Source: Flavobacteriales bacterium (GTDB lineage: Bacteria > Bacteroidota > Bacteroidia > Flavobacteriales_D > Sanyastnellaceae). Taken from it: a stretch of DNA of 32,024 nucleotides. Shown here in pieces: positions 17,265 through 24,451 of the stretch. The position numbers and the translations under genes were made by a program. The DNA is taken from positions 1 to 32,024 of the forward strand of contig NYSX01000057.1 of the NCBI GenBank assembly GCA_002683345.1. The letters are read 5' to 3'. The notes under the pieces were generated by a model. That model was not told the DNA's origin and did not search any database. It was given only the letters and a program-made list of their open reading frames with translations. Numbering within the stretch: the first letter of the stretch is position 1; each line of letters starts with the position of its first letter.

Positions 17265-18968
17265 ATGGATTCACCCAAACCTCACAAGTCATCCGAGGGG
17301 AACGAGGAAGCCCTCGTGCGCCGACACTTCATTCAGCAGATCATCGATGCCGACCAAGCGGCGGGGCTGCACGAAGGACGGGTTCACACGCGGTTTCCAC
17401 CTGAGCCCAACGGCTACCTGCACATCGGGCATGCCAAGGCGATTTGCGTGAATTTTGGTTTGGCTGCCGAGTACGGCGGCACGGTCAATCTCCGTTTTGA
17501 CGACACCAATCCGGTCAAGGAAGACACAGAGTACGTCGACGCCATCCGTCGGGACATTGCTTGGCTGGGTTTTGAATGGAACGGAGGCGAGCACTACACC
17601 AGCGATTACTTCGAGACGCTGTACGGCTACGCTGTCAAGTTGATTGAGGATGGCAAGGCCTACGTGGATGAACAAATGGCAGAGGACATCGCCGCCCAAA
17701 AAGGCACGCCCACGAAGGCGGGCACCCCAAGCCCATTCCGCGACCGCCCCATCGAAGAGAACCTGCGGTTGTTCCAAGAAATGAGGGAGGGAAAGCATCC
17801 AGAGGGGAGCATGGTGTTGCGCGCCAAAATCGACATGGCGCATGCCAACATGCACATGCGCGACCCTTTCATGTACCGAATCAAATTTGCCCATCACCAT
17901 CGCACGGGAGATGCTTGGTGCATCTATCCCATGTACGACTTTGCCCATGGCCAGTCGGACAGCATCGAGGGCATCACGCATAGCTTGTGCTCCCTGGAGT
18001 TTGAGAACCATCGGCCTCTGTACGACTGGTACATCGAGCACTTGGGCATTTTCCCGTCCAAACAGCGAGAGTTCGCGCGTTTGAATTTGAACTACACCAT
18101 CATGTCGAAGCGGAAGCTGCTTCGGTTGGTGGAAGACGGCGTGGTCGATGGCTGGGACGATCCCCGGATGCCCACCATCAGTGGATTGCGTCGACGAGGG
18201 TACTCCCCGGAAAGCATCCGTGAATTCTGCGACCGCGTCGGGGTGGCCAAGCGCAACAACGTCATCGACGTGGGGTTGCTTGAATTCGCGTTGCGGAACC
18301 ACTTGAATGCGGTCGCCACGCGTGCCATGGCGGTGCTTCGTCCGGTCAAGCTTGTGGTGACCAATTATCCGGAGGGCCAAATCGAGTGGCTGCCCACAGA
18401 GAACAATCCTGAAGACGCGCAAGCCGGCACCCGCGAACTGCCATTCAGCCGGGAGTTGTTCATCGAAGCAGACGACTTCAAAGTGGAGGGCGTCAACAAG
18501 AAGTGGTTCCGCCTGGCGCCTGGTCGCTCAGTGCGGTTGAAGTCGGCCTACATCGTGACTTATGTGGACCACGTGGAGGATGCCGAGGGCAACGTCACGG
18601 AGATTCATGTGGAGTACCATCCCAACAGCAAAAGCGGGTCAGACACCAGCGGCATCAAGGCCAAGGGGACCTTGCACTGGGTGGAGTGCAACCACGCTGT
18701 GGATGCTGAAGTGCGGCTGTACGACCGTTTGTTCTTGGATGAAAGCCCTGACGGCCACAAGGACAGGGACTTTATGGAATTTGTGAATCCTGCGTCGCTC
18801 GAAGTGTTGAAGGGATGCAAGGTGGAGCCCGCATTGGCCCAAGCTGAAGTGGGTGAGCCTTGGCAGTTCACGCGCTTGGGCTACTTCACGTTGGATTCAA
18901 AGCTTGCGACCGAAGAAAATCTGGTCTTCAACCGCGCCGTGACCCTCAAGGACGGCTGGAAGGGGTGA
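17265..18968 (+). CDS. glnS: Glutaminyl-tRNA synthetase
   Basis: Charges tRNA-Gln directly; class I synthetase of 567 residues. The HIGH motif lies in PPEPNGYLHIGHA (residues 53-56), and the KMSKS counterpart is YTIMSKRKLL with Met280-Ser-Lys282. GlnS-specific blocks include NLRFDDTNPVKEDTEYVDAI, YPMYDFAHGQSDSIEGITHSLCSLEFE and the anticodon-binding beta-barrels at the C-terminus (VRLKSAYIVTY, GTLHWV, FTRLGYFTLD). These separate it from GltX. TAATTTTG ends four bases before the ATG, suggesting a leaderless message. The 3' end overlaps cca by 23 bases tail to tail. Confidence 0.97.
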   Translation: MDSPKPHKSSEGNEEALVRRHFIQQIIDADQAAGLHEGRVHTRFPPEPNGYLHIGHAKAICVNFGLAAEYGGTVNLRFDDTNPVKEDTEYVDAIRRDIAWLGFEWNGGEHYTSDYFETLYGYAVKLIEDGKAYVDEQMAEDIAAQKGTPTKAGTPSPFRDRPIEENLRLFQEMREGKHPEGSMVLRAKIDMAHANMHMRDPFMYRIKFAHHHRTGDAWCIYPMYDFAHGQSDSIEGITHSLCSLEFENHRPLYDWYIEHLGIFPSKQREFARLNLNYTIMSKRKLLRLVEDGVVDGWDDPRMPTISGLRRRGYSPESIREFCDRVGVAKRNNVIDVGLLEFALRNHLNAVATRAMAVLRPVKLVVTNYPEGQIEWLPTENNPEDAQAGTRELPFSRELFIEADDFKVEGVNKKWFRLAPGRSVRLKSAYIVTYVDHVEDAEGNVTEIHVEYHPNSKSGSDTSGIKAKGTLHWVECNHAVDAEVRLYDRLFLDESPDGHKDRDFMEFVNPASLEVLKGCKVEPALAQAEVGEPWQFTRLGYFTLDSKLATEENLVFNRAVTLKDGWKG

Positions 18969-20364
18969 GCCCCATTTCCTTTCCGAGGCGCAGCATGAGT
19001 TGCTTGGCCTCGACAGGATCGTTGTGAATGTCTCCTTCGAGAATGGCCTCCTTGATGGCGTTTTTGATGTCGCCTACGGGGCGTGAAGGAGGGATGCCAA
19101 ACGCTTCCATGATTTCCTCCCCTGAGACCGGTGGCTGGAAATTCCGGATGTGGTCTTTCTCTTCGACTTCCTTCAACTTCTCGACCACGATGTCGTAGTT
19201 GCGCAGGTAGCGCTCAACCTTGGCTTCGTTCTTCGACGTGATGTCCGCCCGGCAAAGCACCATGAGGTCGTCGATGTCATCTCCGGCCTCGAAGAGGAGG
19301 CGACGGATGGCACTGTCGGTCACGACGTCTTTGGTCAAGGCAATCGGCCGCAGATGCAGCAAGACCAATTTCTGGACGTACTTCATCTTGGCGTCCATCG
19401 GCAATTTCAAACGCGCAAAAATTTTGGGCACCATGCGTGCACCTCGGTCCTCATGGCCGTGAAATGTCCATCCGGCGCGGGCGTCAAAGCGCTTGGTCGG
19501 CGGTTTGGCGATGTCGTGCAGAATGGCGGCCCAACGAAGCCACAGCGAGTCGCTCGACTCCGAGACGTTGTCGAGGACCTCAAGGGTGTGGTAGAAATTG
19601 TCCTTGTGTCCAATGCCTTTTCGCCACTCCACTCCCTGAAGCGCCACCATTTCGGGGAAGAATTGGTGGAGGAGCTTGGTCTTGAAGAGCAGTTTGAATC
19701 CGCGAGAAGGACGCGGAGACAAGATGATCTTGTTGAGTTCCGTGTGGATGCGCTCCGCCGAAATGATTTCAAGACGTCGCGCGTTGCGGCGGATGGCTTC
19801 CAAGCTGCCCTCCTCAATGCGGAACCCGAGTTGAGAGGCAAAGCGCACCGCCCGCATCATGCGCAGGGGGTCGTCGCTGTACGTGACGTCAGGATCCAAG
19901 GGGGTGCGGATCCACTTTCGATCCAAGTCGTCCAGGCCGCCAAAGGGGTCCACCAACTTGCCGAAGGAATCGGCATTCAGACTGATGGCCATGGCGTTGA
20001 TGGTGAAGTCCCTGCGGTTCTGGTCGTCTTCGAGGGTGCCGTCTTCCACCACAGGCTTTCGGCTTCCTCGGGTGTAACTCTCTTTCCGTGCGCCCACGAA
20101 TTCGATCTCGTAATCCCGTGCCTTGAACATTGCCGTGCCGAAATTCTTGAAGACGTGCACCTGCTTGATGCCCATCTGGCTGGCCGTGGCCCGGGCCAGT
20201 TCAATGCCGCTGCCCTCCGTGACGATGTCGATGTCCTTGCATGGACGGTCCAAGAGCAAGTCGCGCACAAACCCGCCAATGACAAAGGCGCGTTGTCCAC
20301 GCTCGTCGGCCAGTTCGCCGATGCGTTTGAAGACGGGGTGGGTGAGGTGAGAAGCAAGGTTCAT
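18946..20364 (-). CDS. cca: CCA tRNA nucleotidyltransferase / poly(A) polymerase family with HD domain
   Basis: Adds or repairs the 3' CCA of tRNAs; 472 residues from the ATG at 20364. The class II nucleotidyltransferase head has AFVIGGFVRDLLL, the metal-binding DIDIV pair, RRDFTINAMA and the SDDPLRMMRAVRFASQLGF flexible-loop/nucleotide-binding region. The second half is an HD domain with NFYHTLEVLDN and AAILHDIAKP, then FHGHEDRGA. This head-plus-HD architecture is common in Bacteroidota. The tRNA-Met gene in this window indeed lacks an encoded CCA, so such an enzyme is needed. A perfect TACCTTTG box lies nine bases before the ATG, and the earlier frame-start at 20376 (TTG) falls inside it. 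Confidence 0.94.
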   Translation of the reverse strand: MNLASHLTHPVFKRIGELADERGQRAFVIGGFVRDLLLDRPCKDIDIVTEGSGIELARATASQMGIKQVHVFKNFGTAMFKARDYEIEFVGARKESYTRGSRKPVVEDGTLEDDQNRRDFTINAMAISLNADSFGKLVDPFGGLDDLDRKWIRTPLDPDVTYSDDPLRMMRAVRFASQLGFRIEEGSLEAIRRNARRLEIISAERIHTELNKIILSPRPSRGFKLLFKTKLLHQFFPEMVALQGVEWRKGIGHKDNFYHTLEVLDNVSESSDSLWLRWAAILHDIAKPPTKRFDARAGWTFHGHEDRGARMVPKIFARLKLPMDAKMKYVQKLVLLHLRPIALTKDVVTDSAIRRLLFEAGDDIDDLMVLCRADITSKNEAKVERYLRNYDIVVEKLKEVEEKDHIRNFQPPVSGEEIMEAFGIPPSRPVGDIKNAIKEAILEGDIHNDPVEAKQLMLRLGKEMGLTPSSRP

Positions 20365-20373
20365 GGGGCGGCA

Positions 20374-20381
20374 CAAAGGTA
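20374..20381 (-). promoter_or_regulatory. -7 box, cca
   Basis: TACCTTTG on the minus strand, exact consensus, nine bases before the ATG at 20364. Confidence 0.7.
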
Positions 20382-20420
20382 CGCCTTGGGCCTTGGCAGG
20401 ACGCCATCAAATCATGCCGA

Positions 20421-21017
20421 TCATTTCCGAATGAACGAGAACCGACCGGCTGCATCAAAGGCAACCATCATGGAAGGCTGGCCTGCCCCGGCGGCCTCTT
20501 GTTGGCGGTGTGTGCTCACGTGGTCGACACCCTCTCGAAGCACGGTTGGGACGTCGCGAAAACCCTTGGGCGTGGGGCCGCCGGTGACATTGGCGCTCGT
20601 GGAGGCCATGGGCTTTCCCAAGCCCCGAATCACGTAGGCGCTGTACGGATCCCGAATGCAGCGGATGGCCAAGCTGCCGTTGCTGCCAAGCAAGAGGGAG
20701 GAGACCCCTCGTCCTTCGGGGTACACCACGGTGGTGGGACGGTCGGCGTGTTCCATCAGGTCCCAAGCCGCTTCCGGCACATCTGGAACGAGCTCCTCCA
20801 CATGGCCTTCATCGGCCACCAAGACAAGCACGGGGTGCTCGGGGTGCCTGGATTTCAATTCATTCAGCCGCTTGACCGCGTCGTCATTCGTCGCGTCACA
20901 GGCCAAACCCCACACCGTGTCTGTGGCATGAAGCAGAATGCCTCCCTCGCGCAACACCTTGACGGCTTGACGTGCATCGTCGTGCCACGGTTCGGAAGAC
21001 TTTCGTGAGGGAGCCAT
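20421..21017 (-). CDS. tsaC: Threonylcarbamoyl-AMP synthase (Sua5/YciO/YrdC family)
   Basis: Makes L-threonylcarbamoyl-AMP from threonine, bicarbonate and ATP for the t6A37 modification of ANN-decoding tRNAs. From the ATG at 21017 it has 198 residues, the short TsaC length without the Sua5 C-terminal domain. Motifs: GGILLHATDTVWGLACDA, RLNELKSRHPEHPVLVLV (KxR...K-like RNA/ATP site), TTVVYPEG, LAIRCIRDPY and GKPMASTSANVTGGPTP. The frame is open further upstream, but that part lies inside purC in another frame. The start is one base after the purC stop, so translation is coupled. YciO-type paralogues cannot be excluded. Confidence 0.9.
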   Translation of the reverse strand: MAPSRKSSEPWHDDARQAVKVLREGGILLHATDTVWGLACDATNDDAVKRLNELKSRHPEHPVLVLVADEGHVEELVPDVPEAAWDLMEHADRPTTVVYPEGRGVSSLLLGSNGSLAIRCIRDPYSAYVIRGLGKPMASTSANVTGGPTPKGFRDVPTVLREGVDHVSTHRQQEAAGAGQPSMMVAFDAAGRFSFIRK

Positions 21018-21018
21018 G

Positions 21019-21969
21019 TCAGGAGCGATGCTGCGCGAGCCAAGCTTCGACTGCAGTCTCCACGCGCGCCAAAGGTTCGTCTTGTGCGTCTCCCTCGAAC
21101 GTATTGCCCGTGACCTTTTCGTACAACTCCACGTAACGCTTGGTGACAGTGTCCAAGAAGGCATCGTCCATGTGGGGTGGCGTTTGGCCATCCTTGCCCA
21201 TGAAGTCGTTTTCCATGAGCCATTCGCGCACGAATTCCTTGCTGAGTTGCTTTTGGGGTTCGCCCGTGGCTTGGCGCGCTTCGTAGCCCTCTGCATAAAA
21301 ATAGCGGGAGCTGTCCGGCGTGTGGATCTCGTCGATGAGCGTCAGCTGTCCATCACGCAGTCCAAACTCGTATTTGGTGTCCACCAGGATCAGTCCTTGT
21401 TCGGCAGCCATCTCTGTGCCACGCTGGAACAGGGCGCGGGTGATGCGTTCCAATTCGGCCCACAATTCTGGCGTGACGATGCCTTTGGCCAAAATGTCGG
21501 CAGGGGCAATGTCTTCGTCGTGGCCTTCCTCGGCCTTGGTGGCCGGGGTGATGATGGGCTCCGGAAAGCGGTCGTGCTCCTTCATGCCGTCGGGCATGGG
21601 CGCGCCGCACAATTCACGGTGTCCCGCCTTGTACTGGCGCCAAGCATGCCCAGTGAGGTAGCCACGAATGACCATCTCCAAACGGATGGGCTCGCACTTG
21701 TGGCCGATCGTGACGTTGGGGTCAGGGGTGGCCACGTTCCAGGTGGGAACGATGTCGCCGACGGCGTTCAAGAAATGAGACGCCACGCCATTCAGGACTT
21801 GCCCCTTGAACGGAATGCCACGCGGCATGACCACGTCAAACGCGCTGATGCGGTCGGAGACGACGGCCACCATCAAATCGTCGCCAATGGTGTACATGTC
21901 GCGCACCTTTCCATGGTACGCATTTGTTTGTCCAGTAAACTGAAAATCAGTATTTCGAATGGCTTTCAT
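21019..21969 (-). CDS. purC: Phosphoribosylaminoimidazole-succinocarboxamide synthase
   Basis: Joins CAIR and aspartate to SAICAR in purine synthesis. The 316-residue protein has the ATP-grasp-like SAICAR motifs [58 protein letters not shown] and [15 protein letters not shown], followed by [11 protein letters not shown]. The length is in the range for the longer, yeast-like bacterial form. Its ATG overlaps the phoH stop by four bases (ATGA) and tsaC follows after one base, so phoH, purC and tsaC form one tight operon transcribed from the box ahead of phoH. Confidence 0.97.
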   Translation of the reverse strand: MKAIRNTDFQFTGQTNAYHGKVRDMYTIGDDLMVAVVSDRISAFDVVMPRGIPFKGQVLNGVASHFLNAVGDIVPTWNVATPDPNVTIGHKCEPIRLEMVIRGYLTGHAWRQYKAGHRELCGAPMPDGMKEHDRFPEPIITPATKAEEGHDEDIAPADILAKGIVTPELWAELERITRALFQRGTEMAAEQGLILVDTKYEFGLRDGQLTLIDEIHTPDSSRYFYAEGYEARQATGEPQKQLSKEFVREWLMENDFMGKDGQTPPHMDDAFLDTVTKRYVELYEKVTGNTFEGDAQDEPLARVETAVEAWLAQHRS

Positions 21970-23009
21970 TCGTGTGTTTGTTCAGGTTTGTTTGAGGGAG
22001 TGGCGAGTCGCGCTTCCCGGGCCGCTTTTTTGGCCTCGCGTCGCGCTTCGGCTTCCTCGGCACGCTTGGCGTCGTCCACGTCAAAACGATCGACGATGGA
22101 GCTGACCAAGCGGTGGCGAATGATGTCCATGCCCGTCAGGCGCACGGTGGAGATGCCTTCCACATCCTTGAGGATGCGCAACGCGTCCAACAACCCCGAC
22201 CGCTGGTTGCGGGGGAGGTCCACTTGCGAGCCGTCGCCCGTGATGACGAATTTGGCGTCGCGCCCCATGCGGGTCAGGAACATGCGCATTTGGGCGGTGG
22301 TGGCGTTTTGGGCTTCGTCGAGGATGACAAAGGCCTTGTCCAGCGTCCGGCCGCGCATGAACGCCAACGGGGCCACTTCGATGACGCCCTTTTCCATGTG
22401 GTCGGCCACGCGCTCGTAGGGCAACATGTCCGTCAGGGCATCGTAAAGCGGCTGGAGGTAGGGGTCGAGCTTTTCCTTGAGATCCCCTGGCAAAAAGCCG
22501 AGGTTTTCACCGGCCTCCACTGCAGGGCGCGTCAAGATGATTTTTTTCACGCGACGGTCCTTCAGCGCGGCCACCGCCATCGCAACAGCGGTGTAGGTTT
22601 TGCCCGAGCCCGCGGGGCCCACCGCGAAGACCATGTCGTGGTGCCGAATGGCTTCCACCAACCGGCGTTGGTTGGGCGTGCGGGCCGTCACCTTCAATCC
22701 ACCTGGGCCATAGACGATCACGTCCTCATGGGATGCATTCTGAAGGAGGGACGCTTCTTCGGTTTTGGTCAGGCGATCGATGTCGTCTTCCCCGAGGGTG
22801 TTGTATCGGTCCACATGCCAAATCACCATGCGCATCACTTCTTCGAAACGGCCGAGGTCTTCGCGGTCGCCCATGGCTTTCAATTCCGTGCCCCGCGCAA
22901 CGATGCGCAGCTTGGGGAATCGGGTTTTGAGCGCGCGCAGGTTGGCGTTCTCCTGACCGAGAAAAGCCATCAGGTCGAGACCCTCGAGCGAAAGAATGGT
23001 TTCATGCAT
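21966..23009 (-). CDS. phoH: PhoH-like P-loop ATPase
   Basis: PhoH-family cytosolic ATPase, thought to act in RNA metabolism; the exact role is unsettled. From the ATG at 23009 it has 347 residues. The N-terminal KH-like/PhoH leader ([16 protein letters not shown]) is followed by the helicase-1-like ATPase core: Walker A GPAGSGKT at residues 131-138, [43 protein letters not shown] (Walker B) and [20 protein letters not shown]. The tail is a charged Ala/Glu/Arg helix. The open frame extends far upstream, but that part is antisense to the SAM hydrolase gene. A perfect TACTTTTG box lies eight bases before the ATG. Confidence 0.95.
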   Translation of the reverse strand: MHETILSLEGLDLMAFLGQENANLRALKTRFPKLRIVARGTELKAMGDREDLGRFEEVMRMVIWHVDRYNTLGEDDIDRLTKTEEASLLQNASHEDVIVYGPGGLKVTARTPNQRRLVEAIRHHDMVFAVGPAGSGKTYTAVAMAVAALKDRRVKKIILTRPAVEAGENLGFLPGDLKEKLDPYLQPLYDALTDMLPYERVADHMEKGVIEVAPLAFMRGRTLDKAFVILDEAQNATTAQMRMFLTRMGRDAKFVITGDGSQVDLPRNQRSGLLDALRILKDVEGISTVRLTGMDIIRHRLVSSIVDRFDVDDAKRAEEAEARREAKKAAREARLATPSNKPEQTHE

Positions 23010-23017
23010 GTGGAGGA

Positions 23018-23025
23018 CAAAAGTA
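23018..23025 (-). promoter_or_regulatory. -7 box, phoH operon
   Basis: TACTTTTG on the minus strand, exact consensus, eight bases before the ATG at 23009. It probably drives phoH, purC and tsaC. Confidence 0.7.
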
Positions 23026-23032
23026 GCTTTCT

Positions 23033-23040
23033 CACCTTTG
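23033..23040 (+). promoter_or_regulatory. Candidate -7 box, SAM hydrolase gene
   Basis: CACCTTTG, five bases before the GTG at 23046; one mismatch to the consensus. It lies only seven bases from the opposing phoH box, so the two promoters must share DNA. Confidence 0.45.
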
Positions 23041-23045
23041 CGTTC

Positions 23046-23879
23046 GTGACGCCAATCACCCTCATCAGCGATTTTGGGGCCGACAACATGTATGTGGGCC
23101 TTCTGAAGGGCAGCATACTCAAGCGAATGCCCGAGGCGCAAATCGTCGATTTGACCCACAGCATCCGCAAATTCGACCCGGTTCACGCGGCCTTCGTGCT
23201 TCGCGCGGCCATGGACGTGTTTCCCAAAGGCACGGTGCACGTCATTGGCATCAATGCGGTCGAGACCCCCGACCACCCGCACCGCATCGTTATGTTGAAT
23301 GGCCAGTATTTCATCGGGGCGGACACCGGGATCTTTCAGCTCATGGGGGCCAAACAACCCGACGCCGTCTTCGACATGTCTGGCGTGCAAACCGACGAAG
23401 ACTTCCCGACGTTCCCAGAACGTTCCCTCTTCGTGCCGGCAGCCACCCACCTCGCGAAAGGTGGCATTCCGGAAATGCTCGGGCGCCCCGCGTCGCTGGT
23501 GACCCAGGCTGAAAACGTGCGGCCTGTCATTGAAGGCAATGCACTCGTCGGCCACGTGCGGCATGTCGATGGCCGTGGCAATTGCATCACGGACATCGAC
23601 CGAAGCTTGTTCAAAGAAGCGGGCCGCGGCAGGCAGTTCTTCATCGACATGCGCCGCGCCCGAAGTGACATTCGCCGCATCGCCACCACCTACACCGATG
23701 GCACGCCCGGGGAACCGGTGGCCATGTTCAATGCGATGGGGTTGCTGGAAATCGCCATTTGCATGGGCGGTTCGGGATCGGGCTATGGCGGCGCCACGGA
23801 CTTGTTGGGGTTGAAGTATGAAGACCCGGTGCGCATCGAATTCGCGGCTGCACAAGCCGCCCCAACGCTGGAGTTGTGA
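23046..23879 (+). CDS. SAM hydrolase (DUF62, SAM hydroxide adenosyltransferase family)
   Basis: Member of the fluorinase/chlorinase superfamily; ordinary bacterial members hydrolyse S-adenosylmethionine to adenosine and methionine. With the GTG at 23046 it has 277 residues and starts MTPITLISDFGADNMYVG, which fits the family N-terminus closely. An ATG at 23004 would add 14 residues and overlap the phoH start. Visible motifs: the SAM-binding DFGxDNxYVG, VHVIGINAVE, YFIGADTGIFQLM and NALVGHVRHVDGRGNCITDI. The C-terminal domain holds GEPVAMFNAMGLLEIAICMGGS. I see no evidence for a true halogenase. A CACCTTTG box ends five bases before the GTG. Confidence 0.87.
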   Translation: MTPITLISDFGADNMYVGLLKGSILKRMPEAQIVDLTHSIRKFDPVHAAFVLRAAMDVFPKGTVHVIGINAVETPDHPHRIVMLNGQYFIGADTGIFQLMGAKQPDAVFDMSGVQTDEDFPTFPERSLFVPAATHLAKGGIPEMLGRPASLVTQAENVRPVIEGNALVGHVRHVDGRGNCITDIDRSLFKEAGRGRQFFIDMRRARSDIRRIATTYTDGTPGEPVAMFNAMGLLEIAICMGGSGSGYGGATDLLGLKYEDPVRIEFAAAQAAPTLEL

Positions 23880-24451
23880 TTGTTCGGATTGTCCGGTTGA
23901 CCTTGAAGCAGGAGCACCTTGCCGCTTTTGAGCGTCTGTTCCATGCCCACCATGACGCCATCGAATCCCAACCCGGGTGCCGCGGTGTGGAATTGTTGAT
24001 CGACCCTGCCCATCCTTGTGTGCGGGGCACCTTAAGTCGCTGGGACGCAGAATCGGACCTGAATGCGTACCGTGCCTCCGCGCTCTTCGGAGAGATTTGG
24101 CCTGCGACCAAAGCGATGTTTGACGCGCCTCCGATGGTGTGGACCTACGAAGTCGGAGAGGCGGGGGAAAGGCTATCTTTGGCCTTCGATTCATGCGCGC
24201 ACTTGTCCTCAAAGAAATCCGGAGTTTTTTCAGTTCTCTGCTTGGCTACACCGTGGTTGCGGTGTTCTTGCTCTTCACGAGTCTGTTCTTGTGGCTTTTT
24301 CCCGGAGGATGGAATATTCTGGACGGGGGCATGGCCACTTTGGATCCGTTTTTTGCCATGGCTCCATGGGTGCTCATGTTTCTCATTCCCGCGATCACGA
24401 TGCGTTCGTTTGCGGAGGAGCATCGTGCAGGGACGCTTGAGCTGCTTTTGA
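23876..24451 (+). CDS. ABM-domain (quinol monooxygenase-like) protein without a stop before gldFG
   Basis: Residues 1 to about 100 form an antibiotic-biosynthesis-monooxygenase (ABM) ferredoxin-like fold: IVRIVRLTLKQEHLAAFERLF, IESQPGCRGVELLID, LSRWDAESDLNAYRASALFGEIW. Such proteins are usually close to 100 residues. Here the frame has no stop near 24180 and continues to 24451, overlapping the first 259 bases of gldFG. The extra 86 residues are rich in Cys, Ser, Arg and Trp and look like out-of-frame translation rather than a domain. The start is GTG, overlapping the SAM hydrolase stop by four bases. A lost stop or a sequence error near 24150-24190 are both possible, so the true end is uncertain. 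Confidence 0.65.
   Translation: MIVRIVRLTLKQEHLAAFERLFHAHHDAIESQPGCRGVELLIDPAHPCVRGTLSRWDAESDLNAYRASALFGEIWPATKAMFDAPPMVWTYEVGEAGERLSLAFDSCAHLSSKKSGVFSVLCLATPWLRCSCSSRVCSCGFFPEDGIFWTGAWPLWIRFLPWLHGCSCFSFPRSRCVRLRRSIVQGRLSCF
24174..24181 (+). promoter_or_regulatory. -7 box, gldFG
   Basis: TATCTTTG, exact consensus, eleven bases before the ATG at 24193. It lies inside the ABM reading frame, so gldFG can probably be transcribed apart from the SAM hydrolase gene. Confidence 0.65.

Noticed and set aside
19150-20637. Plus-strand open frame of 495 codons opposite cca and tsaC
   Set aside because: It is an antisense shadow. Cca motifs on the other strand are complete, and this translation shows no known motif.
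23046-23879. SAM-dependent fluorinase or chlorinase
   Set aside because: The superfamily match is clear, but ordinary SAM hydrolases are far more common and nothing visible indicates halide use.
23010-24212. Upstream extension of the phoH frame to 748 codons
   Set aside because: The added part is antisense to the SAM hydrolase and ABM genes and unlike PhoH. The ATG at 23009 with a promoter box eight bases upstream is the better start.
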